Origin: Clostridia bacterium
GTDB taxonomy: Bacteria > Bacillota_A > Clostridia > Christensenellales > Aristaeellaceae
DNA: 64,000 nt
Assembly: GCA_017518705.1 (NCBI GenBank)
Contig: JAFWUC010000056.1
Location: 3,155-67,154, forward strand
Direction of reading: 5' to 3'
Made by a program: the position numbers and the translations under genes. Positions within the stretch are counted from its first letter, which is position 1; every line of letters begins with the position of its first letter. The notes under the pieces were generated by a model. The model saw only the letters and a list, made by a program, of their open reading frames with translations. It had not been told where the DNA came from and ran no database searches. This document shows, piece by piece, positions 23,651-32,367 of this stretch.

Positions 23651-24901
23651 ATGTCTTGGTTTGCCTTCGCGCTGCTCTGCCTGCTGGGCTGGGGCTTCGC
23701 GGATCTGTTCTATAAGCTCGGGTCGGACGAAAACGACCGCTATTCCCACCTGAAGATCGCCGTGTGGGTGGGCCTGGTGATGGGCGTGTGCGCGCTGGTC
23801 ATGCTGCCCTTCTCCGAGAGCTTCGCGCCCGGAAGGCAGGCGGTCAATGAAAAAGGGACCTATGTGTACGAAAACGGCGCGCTGACCCTCACTTCCGAAA
23901 GCGGCAGCGTGTTTGCCGCCGAAGAGGAGGACGGGGAATACCTGATCTCCTACGTTTTCGAGGACGACGAGGACGCGGGCGGCGAGTTCTGCATAGACCC
24001 GGAGGAGCTGCTGGACGCGCGGGAAGCGGGAGAAGCTTATAAGATCCGCGGCGAAGGGCTGTTTAAGACGCTTACGCTCAATTCCGACGGCACTTACGAG
24101 TTCAGCCGTCCCGGAGCGAGCTTTGGTGACTTTATCACCGCGGCGCTCAAGTACACCCCCGCGTCTTTGTGCTACATCATCTCCATGGTGATAGGCTACG
24201 CGGGCTTAAGGTATCTGGAGCTGTCCATCGTGTCCCCCGTGCAGAACGCGTCCGGCGCGTTTTCAGCCGTGGCGATGCTGGTGTTCTTCTCCCTTAAGGG
24301 CACGCTTTCCGACCACACGGAAGACTTTAGCGCCATTAACGTGATAGGCGTACTCTTCGTCGCGGTGGGCATGGTGGCCCTGGCGGTGGTCGAGAACCGC
24401 GTGAACGGACGGGAGCTCGGCAAAGAGGAGCGGCGGCTGCGCTACGGCGCGCTGGCGCTGATCTTCCCCATACTCTACTGCATATTCGACACCATCGGCA
24501 CCGCCGCGGACGGCATCATACTGGACGAGAGCACGGGCCTGGGAGTGGGCGAGATAGACGTGCTGATACTCTACGGCCTCACCTTCCTGCTGGCGGGCAT
24601 AGTCGCCTGGGTATACATGTTAATAAAGACGAAAAAGGCCTACAATCCCTTCGCTAAGAGCGAGAAATACAAGGGCATCGCGGCAGTGTGCGAGGAGTGC
24701 GGCCAGATATTCTACGTGTACGCCATGGCGGCAAAGCCCGTGCTGGCTGCGCCCGTGGTGGCAAGCTACTGCATTGTGAGCGTGATACTGAGCCGCGTGT
24801 TCGTGAAGGAAAAGCTGAAGACGAGCCAGTATCTGTGCGTCATCGCGGTTATCATCGGCATCGTGCTGATGGGTATCGCGGAGGGTATCGGAGAGGCTTA
24901 A
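23651..24901 (+). CDS. EamA/DMT-type membrane transporter with a soluble insert
   Basis: This 416-residue membrane protein starts after TTGGAGGAAACG. Hydrophobic helices at the N-terminus (WFAFALLCLLGWGFADLFYK and VGLVMGVCALVMLPF) are followed by an acidic stretch of about 90 residues without helices. The remaining eight or so segments run from about residue 165 to the end. EamA-like features are the paired five-helix layout and the closing VASYCIVSVILSRVFVKEK. Typical EamA proteins are about 300 residues, so the acidic extracytoplasmic-type insert between helices 2 and 3 is unusual. Substrate unknown. Confidence 0.75.
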   Translation: MSWFAFALLCLLGWGFADLFYKLGSDENDRYSHLKIAVWVGLVMGVCALVMLPFSESFAPGRQAVNEKGTYVYENGALTLTSESGSVFAAEEEDGEYLISYVFEDDEDAGGEFCIDPEELLDAREAGEAYKIRGEGLFKTLTLNSDGTYEFSRPGASFGDFITAALKYTPASLCYIISMVIGYAGLRYLELSIVSPVQNASGAFSAVAMLVFFSLKGTLSDHTEDFSAINVIGVLFVAVGMVALAVVENRVNGRELGKEERRLRYGALALIFPILYCIFDTIGTAADGIILDESTGLGVGEIDVLILYGLTFLLAGIVAWVYMLIKTKKAYNPFAKSEKYKGIAAVCEECGQIFYVYAMAAKPVLAAPVVASYCIVSVILSRVFVKEKLKTSQYLCVIAVIIGIVLMGIAEGIGEA

Positions 24902-25062
24902 GCTGTCAGCTTTTAGCTGTTAGCTTTCAGAGGGCGGCGCGGAGGCGCCGCCTTTGTTTATGCAGCTTATGGTTATTGGCATCGCCGCGGAAGGTGCATT
25001 TTCCCGCGTACGGGCGCACGCAGGCGCTCCGAAAGCTAAAAGCTCACGGCTGACAGCTAAAA
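24901..25062. repeat. Inverted pair of AGCT heptamer arrays
   Basis: A plus-oriented array of four AGCTNNN units begins inside the stop codon of the transporter gene (24901-24930), and a minus-oriented array lies at 25031-25060. The 100 bases between contain a terminator hairpin, GGCGGCGC-GGAG-GCGCCGCC at 24933-24952 followed by TTTGTTT. The inverted arrangement looks like a small terminal-repeat element. Confidence 0.6.
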
Positions 25063-25095
25063 AACAAGCAGGACAGCTTATGTCCTGCTTGTTTT
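25063..25095 (-). terminator. Terminator of clpX
   Basis: ACAAGCAGGACA and TGTCCTGCTTGT pair around a short loop. On the minus strand the hairpin is followed by a run of six T. It lies just after the clpX stop. Confidence 0.8.
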
Positions 25096-25097
25096 AA

Positions 25098-26351
25098 TTA
25101 AGCTTCCTGCTTTGCCTCTATCGCCTCGGGCGGCTTCTTGGCGTATTCCAGCGCGGGAGGGGCGGTGCGGTCCACCGCGTCCTTCGTGATGGTGCACTTG
25201 GTCACGCCCTTCTTTTCCGGCAGCTCGAACATGGTGTCGGTCATGATCTCTTCGATTATGGCCCTCAGACCCCTGGCGCCGCTTTTGCGGGCCATGGCCT
25301 TGCGGGCGATCTCCCTGAGCGCGTCGTCGGTGAACTCCAGCTGCACGCCGTCCATGGACAGCAGCTTGGCGTACTGACGGCACAGGGCGTTGCGGGGCTT
25401 GGTGAGTATGTTCACCAGCGCCTCCTCGTCCAGGGGGCTCAGGGTCACGATCAGGGGCAGACGGCCGATGAATTCCGGGATCAGGCCGAAGGCCAGCAGA
25501 TCCTGGGGCTCGATCATCTTGAGCACGTCGTCACGGGAGCGCTCCTCGCGGGTCTTCACGTCCGCGCCGAAGCCCATGGTCTTTTCGCCCACGCGGTTCA
25601 TGACTATCTTTTCCATGCCCTCGAAGGCGCCGCCGCAGATGAACAGGATGTTGGTGGTGTCGATCTTGATGAACTCCTGCTGGGGATGCTTGCGCCCGCC
25701 CTGGGGAGGCACGTTCACCACGGCGCCTTCCAGCATTTTGAGCAGCGCCTGCTGCACGCCCTCGCCGGACACGTCGCGGGTGATGGAGCGGTTCTCACTT
25801 TTGCGGGCGATCTTGTCGATCTCGTCGATGTAGATGATGCCCTTCTCCGCCCGGGACACGTCGAAGTCCGCGTTCTGGATCAGGCGCAGCAGCACGTTTT
25901 CCACGTCCTCGCCCACGTAGCCCGCCTCGGTGATGCTGGTGGCGTCGCCGATGGCGAAGGGCACGTTAAGGATCTTTGCCAGGGTCTGCGCAAGGTAAGT
26001 CTTGCCGCAGCCGGTGGGGCCCAGCATGACTATGTTGCTCTTCTGCAGCTCCACGTCGTTCTTGGCGCCCCGGTAGCTGATGCGCTTGTAGTGGTTGTAC
26101 ACCGCCACGCTCAGCGCCTTCTTGGCCGCGTCCTGACCCACAACGTACTGGTCCAGCACGCTCTTGATCTGGTACGGGGTCATTATGCCCTCGAACTCCT
26201 TGGGAGTCACGAAATCGTTGGCCATAAGGTCCTGGCACAGGAACACGCACTCGTCGCAGATGCACGCGTCGCCGTTGCCGCGGATGAGCCGGCGCACTTT
26301 ATAGCCGGGCTTGCCGCAGAAGGAGCATACGGTCTCTTTATTTACGTCCAT
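25098..26351 (-). CDS. clpX: ATP-dependent Clp protease ATP-binding subunit ClpX
   Basis: ClpX unfolds substrates and feeds them to ClpP. The 417-residue protein has the N-terminal zinc domain (CSFCGKPG and CICDEC) and Walker A GPTGCGKT. The pore loop is GYVGEDV, Walker B is YIDEIDKI and the ClpP-docking loop KTMGFGAD carries [13 protein letters not shown] marks the small domain. The start at 26351 is preceded by AAAGG and matches the family N-terminus. An intrinsic terminator separates it from clpP upstream, so its expression may differ from clpP. Confidence 0.97.
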   Translation of the reverse strand: MDVNKETVCSFCGKPGYKVRRLIRGNGDACICDECVFLCQDLMANDFVTPKEFEGIMTPYQIKSVLDQYVVGQDAAKKALSVAVYNHYKRISYRGAKNDVELQKSNIVMLGPTGCGKTYLAQTLAKILNVPFAIGDATSITEAGYVGEDVENVLLRLIQNADFDVSRAEKGIIYIDEIDKIARKSENRSITRDVSGEGVQQALLKMLEGAVVNVPPQGGRKHPQQEFIKIDTTNILFICGGAFEGMEKIVMNRVGEKTMGFGADVKTREERSRDDVLKMIEPQDLLAFGLIPEFIGRLPLIVTLSPLDEEALVNILTKPRNALCRQYAKLLSMDGVQLEFTDDALREIARKAMARKSGARGLRAIIEEIMTDTMFELPEKKGVTKCTITKDAVDRTAPPALEYAKKPPEAIEAKQEA

Positions 26352-26364
26352 AATTATACCTTTC

Positions 26365-26398
26365 GGAAAAAACCGGACGGGCATTCGACCCGCCCGGT
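26365..26398 (-). terminator. Terminator/attenuator between clpP and clpX
   Basis: On the minus strand ACCGGGCGGG, a seven-base loop and CCCGTCCGGT (one mismatch) are followed by six T. It ends only about 14 bases before the clpX start codon, so clpX translation must follow read-through or a promoter inside this small gap. Confidence 0.7.
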
Positions 26399-26415
26399 CT
26401 GCTTTGTGCGGGGGA

Positions 26416-27006
26416 TCACCTTCTGGGTGCTATTATCTCGTCGATAATGCCGTACTTGAGCGCCTGTTCGGCGGTCATGAAGTTGTCCCTCTCCGTGTCT
26501 TTTTCCACGGTCCTGACGGGTTTGCCGGTGTTCTTAGCCAGCTCCTCGTTCATGCGCTGCTTGATGAAGCGCATGTGCTCCGCGTGGATCAGCACGTCGG
26601 TGGCCTGGCCTTCGGCGCCGCCCAGAGGCTGGTGGATCATTATCTCGCTGTTGGGCAGGGCCTTCCTTTTGCCCCTGGCGCCCGCGGCCAGCAGGAAAGC
26701 GCCCATGGACGCCGCCATGCCGATGCACAGGGTGCTGACCTCGCACTTTAAGTACTTTATGGTGTCGTAGATCGCCATGCCCGCGGAAATGGAGCCGCCG
26801 GGGGAGTTGATGTAGAGCATTATGTCCCTGTCCGGGTCTTCCATCTCAAGGAAGAGCATCTGCGCCACCACGGTGTTGGCGACTCCGTCGTCGATGGGGC
26901 CGGAAAGGAATATGATCCGGTCCTTCAGAAGGCGGGAGTAGATGTCATAGGCGCGCTCGCCCATGTCGTTTTTTTCGATTACTGTGGGTATAAGGTAGTT
27001 TTTCAT
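26416..27006 (-). CDS. clpP: ATP-dependent Clp protease proteolytic subunit ClpP
   Basis: The serine peptidase core of Clp proteases, 196 residues. The catalytic triad is visible: Ser100 in GMAASMGAF, His125 in MIHQPLGG and Asp174 in TERDNFM. The oligomerisation and handle region [14 protein letters not shown] is also present. The N-terminal [21 protein letters not shown] is typical of Bacillota ClpP, whose propeptide is very short. It lies between tig and clpX, the usual order. Confidence 0.97.
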   Translation of the reverse strand: MKNYLIPTVIEKNDMGERAYDIYSRLLKDRIIFLSGPIDDGVANTVVAQMLFLEMEDPDRDIMLYINSPGGSISAGMAIYDTIKYLKCEVSTLCIGMAASMGAFLLAAGARGKRKALPNSEIMIHQPLGGAEGQATDVLIHAEHMRFIKQRMNEELAKNTGKPVRTVEKDTERDNFMTAEQALKYGIIDEIIAPRR

Positions 27007-27031
27007 TGTTCCTCCGCAGGGGAAGGCGGGC

Positions 27032-28330
27032 TTATTCGGCGTCCGCCTTGGGGGCGACGGCGTTGTCCTTGAGGAAGGATACCACTTTCTGCATGGTGGT
27101 CATGCTCTTAAAGTAGTTCAGCGTGCTTTCGCCCATGGTCTTTTTGTAGTCTTCCAGGCTCTTTTTGCGGCTCTCGGCGGCCTTGGCGATCTCCGCGTCT
27201 ACTTCTTCGTCGGTGGCTTCGATGCCTTCGGCGTTCTTGATCGCCTCAAGCACCAGCTGGCCCTTCACCCTCTGGGTGGCCTGCTCTTTGTACATGCCGC
27301 GGATCTGCTCCTCGGTCTGGCCGGTGTACATGAGGTAGTCGGAGAGCTTGAGGCCCTGATAGGACAGGCGCATCTCCATGTCCTTCATCATGCTGTCGAT
27401 CTCGCTGTTGATCATGGCTTCGGGGATGTCCACCTGGCACGCCTCAACGGCCTTTTCGATCACGTCGTTCTCGAACTGGTTGTCGGCGCGGGTCTCGGCG
27501 TCCTTGACCAGCTTGGCCTTCACGTCGGCCTTGTACTCGTCCAGGGTGTCGAAGCTCAGGTCGTTGGCGAAGTCGTCGTTAAGCTCGGGGAGCTCCTTTT
27601 CCTTGATGGAGTTGATCTTGACCTTGAACACCACGGGATGGCCCGCCAGGCTCTTCTCGTGATAGTCCTCGGGGAAGGTGACGTTGACGTCCACGTCTTC
27701 GCCCACGCTGTGGCCGATCAGCTGCTCTTCGAAACCGGGGATGAAGGTGCCGCTGCCCAGCACGAGGTTCTGCTTCTCGGCGGTGCCGCCGGCGAACTGG
27801 TTGTCGCCGTCAAAGCCCGCGTAGTCGATGTTCACTTCGTCGTCCAGCTTGGCGGGGCGGTCGGTGACGTCGATGAACCTGGCGTTGCGCTCCCTCTGGC
27901 GCTCGATCTCGGCGGTGACGTCGTCGTCGGTCACTTCGGCCACGGTCTTCTCGGCCTCGACGCCCTTGTAGGCGCCCAGGGTGACGTCGGGCTTCACGAA
28001 CACTTCGACGGAGAACTTGAGTTCCTTGCCCTGCTCCATCTGCTCCACGTCCAGCTCGGGCCTGTCAACGGGCTCCAGCTTGTATTCGTCGATGGCGGCC
28101 TGGTACTCGGCGGGGAAGAGCTCGTCCAGCGCGTCCTCGTAGAACACGCCCTTGCCGTAGTGCATCTCGATCACGTGGCGGGGAGCCTTGCCGCGGCGGA
28201 AGCCGGGGATGTTGATGCGGGATACGTTCTTTTTATAGGCGGCGGATATGGCCGCGTCGAATTCCTCCGCGCTGATGACGAAGGACAGCTTTGCCTTGTT
28301 TGAGGACAGTTTTTCGTAAGTTGCGGACAT
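27032..28330 (-). CDS. tig: Trigger factor
   Basis: This ribosome-bound chaperone and prolyl isomerase has 432 residues, the usual length. The ribosome-binding signature [20 protein letters not shown] lies near residues 40-59. An FKBP-like domain sits near 150-245 ([32 protein letters not shown]). A long helical C-terminal cradle follows. The start follows AAAAGGAGAAATC, and a TATAAT on the minus strand (plus 28366-28371) lies about 35 bases upstream. clpP follows 25 bases downstream. Confidence 0.97.
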   Translation of the reverse strand: MSATYEKLSSNKAKLSFVISAEEFDAAISAAYKKNVSRINIPGFRRGKAPRHVIEMHYGKGVFYEDALDELFPAEYQAAIDEYKLEPVDRPELDVEQMEQGKELKFSVEVFVKPDVTLGAYKGVEAEKTVAEVTDDDVTAEIERQRERNARFIDVTDRPAKLDDEVNIDYAGFDGDNQFAGGTAEKQNLVLGSGTFIPGFEEQLIGHSVGEDVDVNVTFPEDYHEKSLAGHPVVFKVKINSIKEKELPELNDDFANDLSFDTLDEYKADVKAKLVKDAETRADNQFENDVIEKAVEACQVDIPEAMINSEIDSMMKDMEMRLSYQGLKLSDYLMYTGQTEEQIRGMYKEQATQRVKGQLVLEAIKNAEGIEATDEEVDAEIAKAAESRKKSLEDYKKTMGESTLNYFKSMTTMQKVVSFLKDNAVAPKADAE

Positions 28331-28427
28331 GGTGATTTCTCCTTTTACATAACATATCAGCGTGTATTATAACATACCGCCTGAGAAGTTGTCTTTATAA
28401 GTAGGTAAATTCTTGGAGAGGGAGGGC

Positions 28428-28462
28428 ATGCAAAAGCGCCGCCCCCGCCGGGCGGCGCCTTT
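28428..28462 (-). terminator. Terminator after khpA
   Basis: On the minus strand GGCGCCGCCC, a short loop, GGGGCGGCGC and TTTTGC. It closes the ylxM-ffh-rpsP-khpA unit about 20 bases after the khpA stop. Confidence 0.75.
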
Positions 28463-28477
28463 CGCGTCACGCTTCGA

Positions 28478-28711
28478 TCAGACGATCTCCACGAACACGG
28501 GCTTCTCGTTCTTGACGGTGGCGGCTTTGACTATGGCGCGGATGGACTTCGCTATCCGGCCCTGCTTGCCTATCACCTTGCCCATGTCGTCGGCGTCCAC
28601 GCGCAGCTCGATGACGATGTTCTCTTCGTTCTCGACTTCGCGCACGTCAACGGCGTCAGGCTTGTCAACCAGGCTTTGAGCCACAAACCTGACCAGTTCA
28701 ACTGCGTTCAT
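28478..28711 (-). CDS. khpA: KH-domain RNA-binding protein KhpA
   Basis: This 77-residue single KH domain protein carries the RNA-binding GxxG loop in VIGKQGRIAKSIRAIVKAA. KhpA pairs with KhpB (Jag) in Bacillota and influences small RNAs, cell division and elongation. It starts three bases after the rpsP stop, the standard arrangement. In most relatives rimM, trmD and rplS follow; here a terminator and the tig operon follow instead. Confidence 0.94.
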   Translation of the reverse strand: MNAVELVRFVAQSLVDKPDAVDVREVENEENIVIELRVDADDMGKVIGKQGRIAKSIRAIVKAATVKNEKPVFVEIV

Positions 28712-28714
28712 GAT

Positions 28715-28954
28715 TTACAGCAAACCGCTCTTCTTGAGCAGGGAGCGCACGGTGTCGGTGGGCTGGGCGCCGGTGGAGAGCCACTTCTTGGCCTTTTCCT
28801 CGTCAAACTTGATTACGGCGGGATCGCTTACGGGGTTGTAGTAGCCGATCTCTTCGATGAAGCGGCCGTCACGGGGGGTGCGGCTGTCGCTGACGACTAC
28901 GCGGTAGAAGGGCTCCTTCTTCATGCCCATTCTCTTAAGACGGATCTTTACCAT
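28715..28954 (-). CDS. rpsP: 30S ribosomal protein S16
   Basis: A 79-residue ribosomal protein with the family opening [20 protein letters not shown]. The conserved [19 protein letters not shown] follows, then [18 protein letters not shown]. It binds 16S rRNA in early 30S assembly. The start follows AGGAGGAATACC. It lies between ffh and khpA, as in other Bacillota. Confidence 0.97.
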   Translation of the reverse strand: MVKIRLKRMGMKKEPFYRVVVSDSRTPRDGRFIEEIGYYNPVSDPAVIKFDEEKAKKWLSTGAQPTDTVRSLLKKSGLL

Positions 28955-29061
28955 GGTATTCCTCCTGAAAATAATAGCTGTATTTATGTGGAAAGCCTTA
29001 AAGGCGGTATCCCGATTGTGTGTTCGGCTGTGAAGCGCCGGTGCGGGGGGGAGGGGCGGTT

Positions 29062-30402
29062 TTATCTTAAGCCCTTCATCAGGCCGCGCAGGTTCTTGCC
29101 CTTGGAGTTCATGACCTGCTTCATCATGTCCCTCGCCTGCTCGAACTGCTTTATCAGCAGGTTGACCTGCTGCACGGTGACGCCCGCGCCCTGGGCGATC
29201 CTTCTGCGGCGGGAGGCGTTTAAGATGTCGGGGTTCCGGCGCTCGGCGCGGGTCATGGCCAGTATGATGGCCTCGTTGCGGGCCTGTTCCTTGGCGACCT
29301 TGTCCTCGTCGATCTCCACGCTGTTAAGCTTTGCGCCCAGTCCGGGGATCATCTTGAGCAAGTCGCGCACGGAGCCCATTTTCTTTATCTGCTTGAGCTG
29401 GGAGAGGTAGTCTTCCAGGGTGAAGCGGTTGGCCTTAAGGCTCTTTTCCAGCTGCTCGGCGGCCTTTTCGTCCACCATTTCCTGGGCCTTGTCGATCAGG
29501 CTGAGCACGTCGCCCATGCCCAGTATGCGGCCCGCCATGCGGTCGGGGTGGAAGGGCTCGATGTCGGTCAGCTTTTCGCCGGTGCCGGAGAACTTGATGG
29601 GCTTGCCGGTGACGGCCTTTACGGAGATCGCCGCGCCGCCGCGGGTGTCGCCGTCCAGCTTGGTGAGGATCACGCCGTCTACGCCCAGTTCTTTGTTGAA
29701 GGTGTCGGCCACGGTCACGGCGTCCTGGCCGGTCATGGCGTCGACCACCAGCAAGATCTCGGTGGGCTTTACGGCGACCTTTATGCTCTTAAGCTCGTCC
29801 ATGAGCTTTTCGTCTATGTGCAGGCGGCCGGCAGTATCGATTATCACGGTGTCGAAGCCGTAATACCTGGCCCGGTCCACCGCTTCCTTAGCGATCTGGA
29901 CGGGGTCGCCCTGGCCTTTTTCAAAGACTTCCACGCCGGCCTGGCCGCCCACTATCTGCAGCTGGCGGATGGCGGCGGGACGGTACACGTCGCACGCGGC
30001 CAGCATGGGCTTTTTGCCTTCCTTGACCAGCATTTTGCCGATCTTGGCGCACATGGTGGTCTTGCCCGCGCCCTGCAGGCCGCACATCATGTATATGGTG
30101 GGCACGCTGGAGGAACGGGTGAGCTTCACGTTCTGGCCGCCCATGAGGGCAGTGAGCTCTTCGTTGACGATCTTTATTACCTGCTGGGCGGGGGTGAGGG
30201 ACTCGAGTATCTCGCCGCCTACGGCGCGCTCGGTGACCTTTTTGGTGAAGTCCTTGACGATGGCGTAGTTTACGTCCGCCTCCAGCAGCGCCATGCGCAC
30301 GTCGCGCATCGCTTCTTTTACGTCGGCTTCGGTGAGCTTGCCCCGGGAGGTAAGTTTCTTGAACGCTCCCTGTATTTTTTCCGCAAGACCTTCAAACGCC
30401 AT
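29062..30402 (-). CDS. ffh: Signal recognition particle protein Ffh (SRP54)
   Basis: Ffh binds signal sequences and the SRP RNA and delivers ribosomes to FtsY. The 446-residue protein has the helical N domain ([20 protein letters not shown]). The GTPase G domain has [20 protein letters not shown] and [11 protein letters not shown]. The Met-rich M domain ends with [18 protein letters not shown]. The start at 30402 is chosen because GGGAGGTGACACG lies ahead; an in-frame GTG three codons earlier has no spacing. ylxM lies upstream and rpsP downstream. Confidence 0.97.
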   Translation of the reverse strand: MAFEGLAEKIQGAFKKLTSRGKLTEADVKEAMRDVRMALLEADVNYAIVKDFTKKVTERAVGGEILESLTPAQQVIKIVNEELTALMGGQNVKLTRSSSVPTIYMMCGLQGAGKTTMCAKIGKMLVKEGKKPMLAACDVYRPAAIRQLQIVGGQAGVEVFEKGQGDPVQIAKEAVDRARYYGFDTVIIDTAGRLHIDEKLMDELKSIKVAVKPTEILLVVDAMTGQDAVTVADTFNKELGVDGVILTKLDGDTRGGAAISVKAVTGKPIKFSGTGEKLTDIEPFHPDRMAGRILGMGDVLSLIDKAQEMVDEKAAEQLEKSLKANRFTLEDYLSQLKQIKKMGSVRDLLKMIPGLGAKLNSVEIDEDKVAKEQARNEAIILAMTRAERRNPDILNASRRRRIAQGAGVTVQQVNLLIKQFEQARDMMKQVMNSKGKNLRGLMKGLR

Positions 30403-30439
30403 TCGTGTCACCTCCCGTCAAGGTATTTGACTTTATGCT

Positions 30440-30766
30440 TCAGTCCTCTTTGATCTGTTTAAGCGCTTCTTCCGCTTCGGCAAGCGCCTGCCGGGCGCTC
30501 TCGAGCCGGGATTCGCACAGGTTCAGGGCGGCTTTCATGCGCCTGAAGCGCTCCAGCAGGCCCAGCTTTTCCTCGTACTCGTTGAGCTGCCTTTCGCTGC
30601 GGAGGATCAGCTCGTGCACCGCTTGGCGGGAAACGCCCTGCTCCTGGGCGATCTCCATGAGGCTCATGTCCTCGTCCAGGTACATTTTAAGGGTGCTGAG
30701 CGCGTGGGGAGTGAGCAGGTTCCCGTAAAAGTCCATCAAAAGCCCGGTATTTACGCGTCTTTCCAT
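30440..30766 (-). CDS. ylxM: YlxM family HTH protein (UPF0122)
   Basis: A 108-residue helix-turn-helix protein found next to ffh in Bacillota. Motifs are the opening FYGNLLTPHALSTLKMYLDE, then SLMEIAQEQGVSRQAVHELI, the recognition region, and a coiled C-terminal half. Homologues modulate SRP GTPase activity rather than acting as clear transcription factors. The start follows GGGGGAG. Its promoter is a perfect consensus on the minus strand. Confidence 0.94.
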   Translation of the reverse strand: MERRVNTGLLMDFYGNLLTPHALSTLKMYLDEDMSLMEIAQEQGVSRQAVHELILRSERQLNEYEEKLGLLERFRRMKAALNLCESRLESARQALAEAEEALKQIKED

Positions 30767-30790
30767 GTTCTCCCCCTTCGCAGCCTGCGT

Positions 30791-30819
30791 ATTATAGCAG
30801 AGGCGGACAGCCGTGTCAA
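30791..30819 (-). promoter_or_regulatory. Promoter of the ylxM-ffh-rpsP-khpA unit
   Basis: On the minus strand TTGACA (plus 30814-30819), a 17-base spacer and TATAAT (plus 30791-30796): full sigma-A consensus, about 25 bases before the ylxM start. Confidence 0.85.
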
Positions 30820-30866
30820 GTTAAATGTATTGACATAGTGCGGGAAAACGGGGGAAGCCGCGGCGC

Positions 30867-30903
30867 AAAAAAACGGGAGCCGCAGGGCAGCTCCCGTTTT
30901 CGC
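30867..30903. terminator. Terminator after the GH4 gene
   Basis: AAAACGGGAGC (30870-30880), a nine-base loop and GCTCCCGTTTT (30890-30900). On the minus strand the T-run continues for seven bases, so it serves the GH4 gene. Confidence 0.8.
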
Positions 30904-30911
30904 AAAAGCGC

Positions 30912-32222
30912 TTATTCGTATTTTTCAAGCCAGTCGCCGTGGGCTTCGATCAGGGCGTCGCACAGCTTTACCGTGTCGTCCATGTCCAGTTCGCTGGAGG
31001 TGTGGGGATCCATCAGCGCGGCCTGGTAGATATAATCCTTTTTATGGGTCACCGCCGCCTCGATGGTCAGCAGCTGCACGTTTATGTTGCTGCGGTTCAG
31101 CGCCGCGCACTGCTCGGGCAGGTCGCCCACGAAGGTGGGAGTGACGCCGCTTGCGTCCACCATGCAGGGCACTTCCACGCAGGCGTTGCGGGGCAGGTTG
31201 GTGATAAGGCCGGTGTTCAGCACGTTGCCGCCGATCTTGTAGGGCTTGTTGGTGACCACCGCGTCCATTATGTAACTGGCATATTCCTTAGTGCGGGTGT
31301 GCTCGAGCACGTCCTTGGTCACCAGCTCCTCGCGCTGTTTTTCCCACTTGGCGATCTGGTTCACACAGCGCCTGGGGTACTCGTCCAGGGGGATGTTGAA
31401 TTTTTCGATGTTCTGGGGATACTTGTCCTTTATGAACCAGGGAGTGTACTCGCTGGAGTGTTCGGAGGACTCGGTCACATAGTAGCCGAAGCGGCGCATG
31501 AGCTCCAGGCGGACCATGTCGGAGTGCTTTTCCTTATTCTTTTCCAGGGCGCGGCGCTTGATCTCGGGGTACAGGTCCACGCCGTCTTTTTCTATCTCCA
31601 GCAGCCAGGCCTGGTGGTTTATGCCGGCGATCTTGGTCTTTATGGTGTCGTCATACTCCATGCCAAGTTCGCCCAGCAGCCCGGGAGCGCAGGACTGCAC
31701 GCTGTGGCACAGGCCCACGGTCTGTACGCCCGTGTAGCGCTGCATGTAGCCGCTTAACATGGCCATGGGGTTGGTGTAGTTCAGAAACAGCACGTTCGGG
31801 GCGACTTCCTCCATGTCGCGGGCGAAGTCCCGCATCACGGGAATGGTCCTTAACGCCCTGAATATGCCGCCTATGCCCAGGGTGTCGGCGATGGTCTGCT
31901 TGAGGCCGAACTTCTTGGGGATCTCGAAGTCCGTGACGGTGCAGGGTTCGTAGCCGCCCACCTGTATGGCGTTCACGGCGAAATCCGCGCCTTCCAGGGC
32001 CGCCTTGCGGTTTTCGACGCCCAGATAGGTCCTGATCGTTGCGGGATTGCCCAGCCAGTTGTTTATGGCTTTGAGCATGTTTTCGCTTTCCTCCAGGCGC
32101 TTGGCGTCGATGTCGTACAGCGCGATGTCGGAGTGGGCGAGGGAGGGGGTGAGCAGGCTGTCGCCCAGCACGTTTTTGGCGAACACGGTGGAACCCGCGC
32201 CCATGAATGTGATCTTCGGCAT
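30912..32222 (-). CDS. melA: GH4 family alpha-glycosidase (alpha-galactosidase type)
   Basis: GH4 enzymes hydrolyse alpha-glycosides by an NAD- and Mn-dependent redox mechanism in the cytosol. The 436-residue protein has the Rossmann opening KITFMGAGSTVFAKN and the NYTNPMAML segment. The metal ligands are in VGLCHSVQ and AGINHQAW. The CHSV variant fits alpha-galactosidase or alpha-galacturonidase members better than 6-phospho-glycosidases. It is divergent from an MGH1-like hydrolase with a shared promoter region. No sugar transporter is adjacent. The symbol is a best guess on substrate. Confidence 0.88.
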   Translation of the reverse strand: MPKITFMGAGSTVFAKNVLGDSLLTPSLAHSDIALYDIDAKRLEESENMLKAINNWLGNPATIRTYLGVENRKAALEGADFAVNAIQVGGYEPCTVTDFEIPKKFGLKQTIADTLGIGGIFRALRTIPVMRDFARDMEEVAPNVLFLNYTNPMAMLSGYMQRYTGVQTVGLCHSVQSCAPGLLGELGMEYDDTIKTKIAGINHQAWLLEIEKDGVDLYPEIKRRALEKNKEKHSDMVRLELMRRFGYYVTESSEHSSEYTPWFIKDKYPQNIEKFNIPLDEYPRRCVNQIAKWEKQREELVTKDVLEHTRTKEYASYIMDAVVTNKPYKIGGNVLNTGLITNLPRNACVEVPCMVDASGVTPTFVGDLPEQCAALNRSNINVQLLTIEAAVTHKKDYIYQAALMDPHTSSELDMDDTVKLCDALIEAHGDWLEKYE

Positions 32223-32262
32223 AAGCTTCCTCCAATGAAATAATGAGGTCTCCGCACGGGGT

Positions 32263-32335
32263 ATTCTATCCTCTGCGGGGGTGGATTGTCAAGAAATATC
32301 GGTTTGTTGACACAAAGCGCCCGAGCCCGTAAAAT
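32263..32335. promoter_or_regulatory. Divergent promoter pair of two glycosidase genes
   Basis: The minus-strand promoter is TTGACA (plus 32287-32292) with TAGAAT (plus 32263-32268) and an 18-base spacer. The plus-strand promoter is TTGACA at 32307-32312 with TAAAAT at 32330-32335 and a 17-base spacer. The two -35 boxes lie only 14 bases apart, so one regulator between them could control both genes. Confidence 0.7.
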
Positions 32336-32367
32336 AGAGGCATAAACGCGATCCGGGGGCAGTAAAA

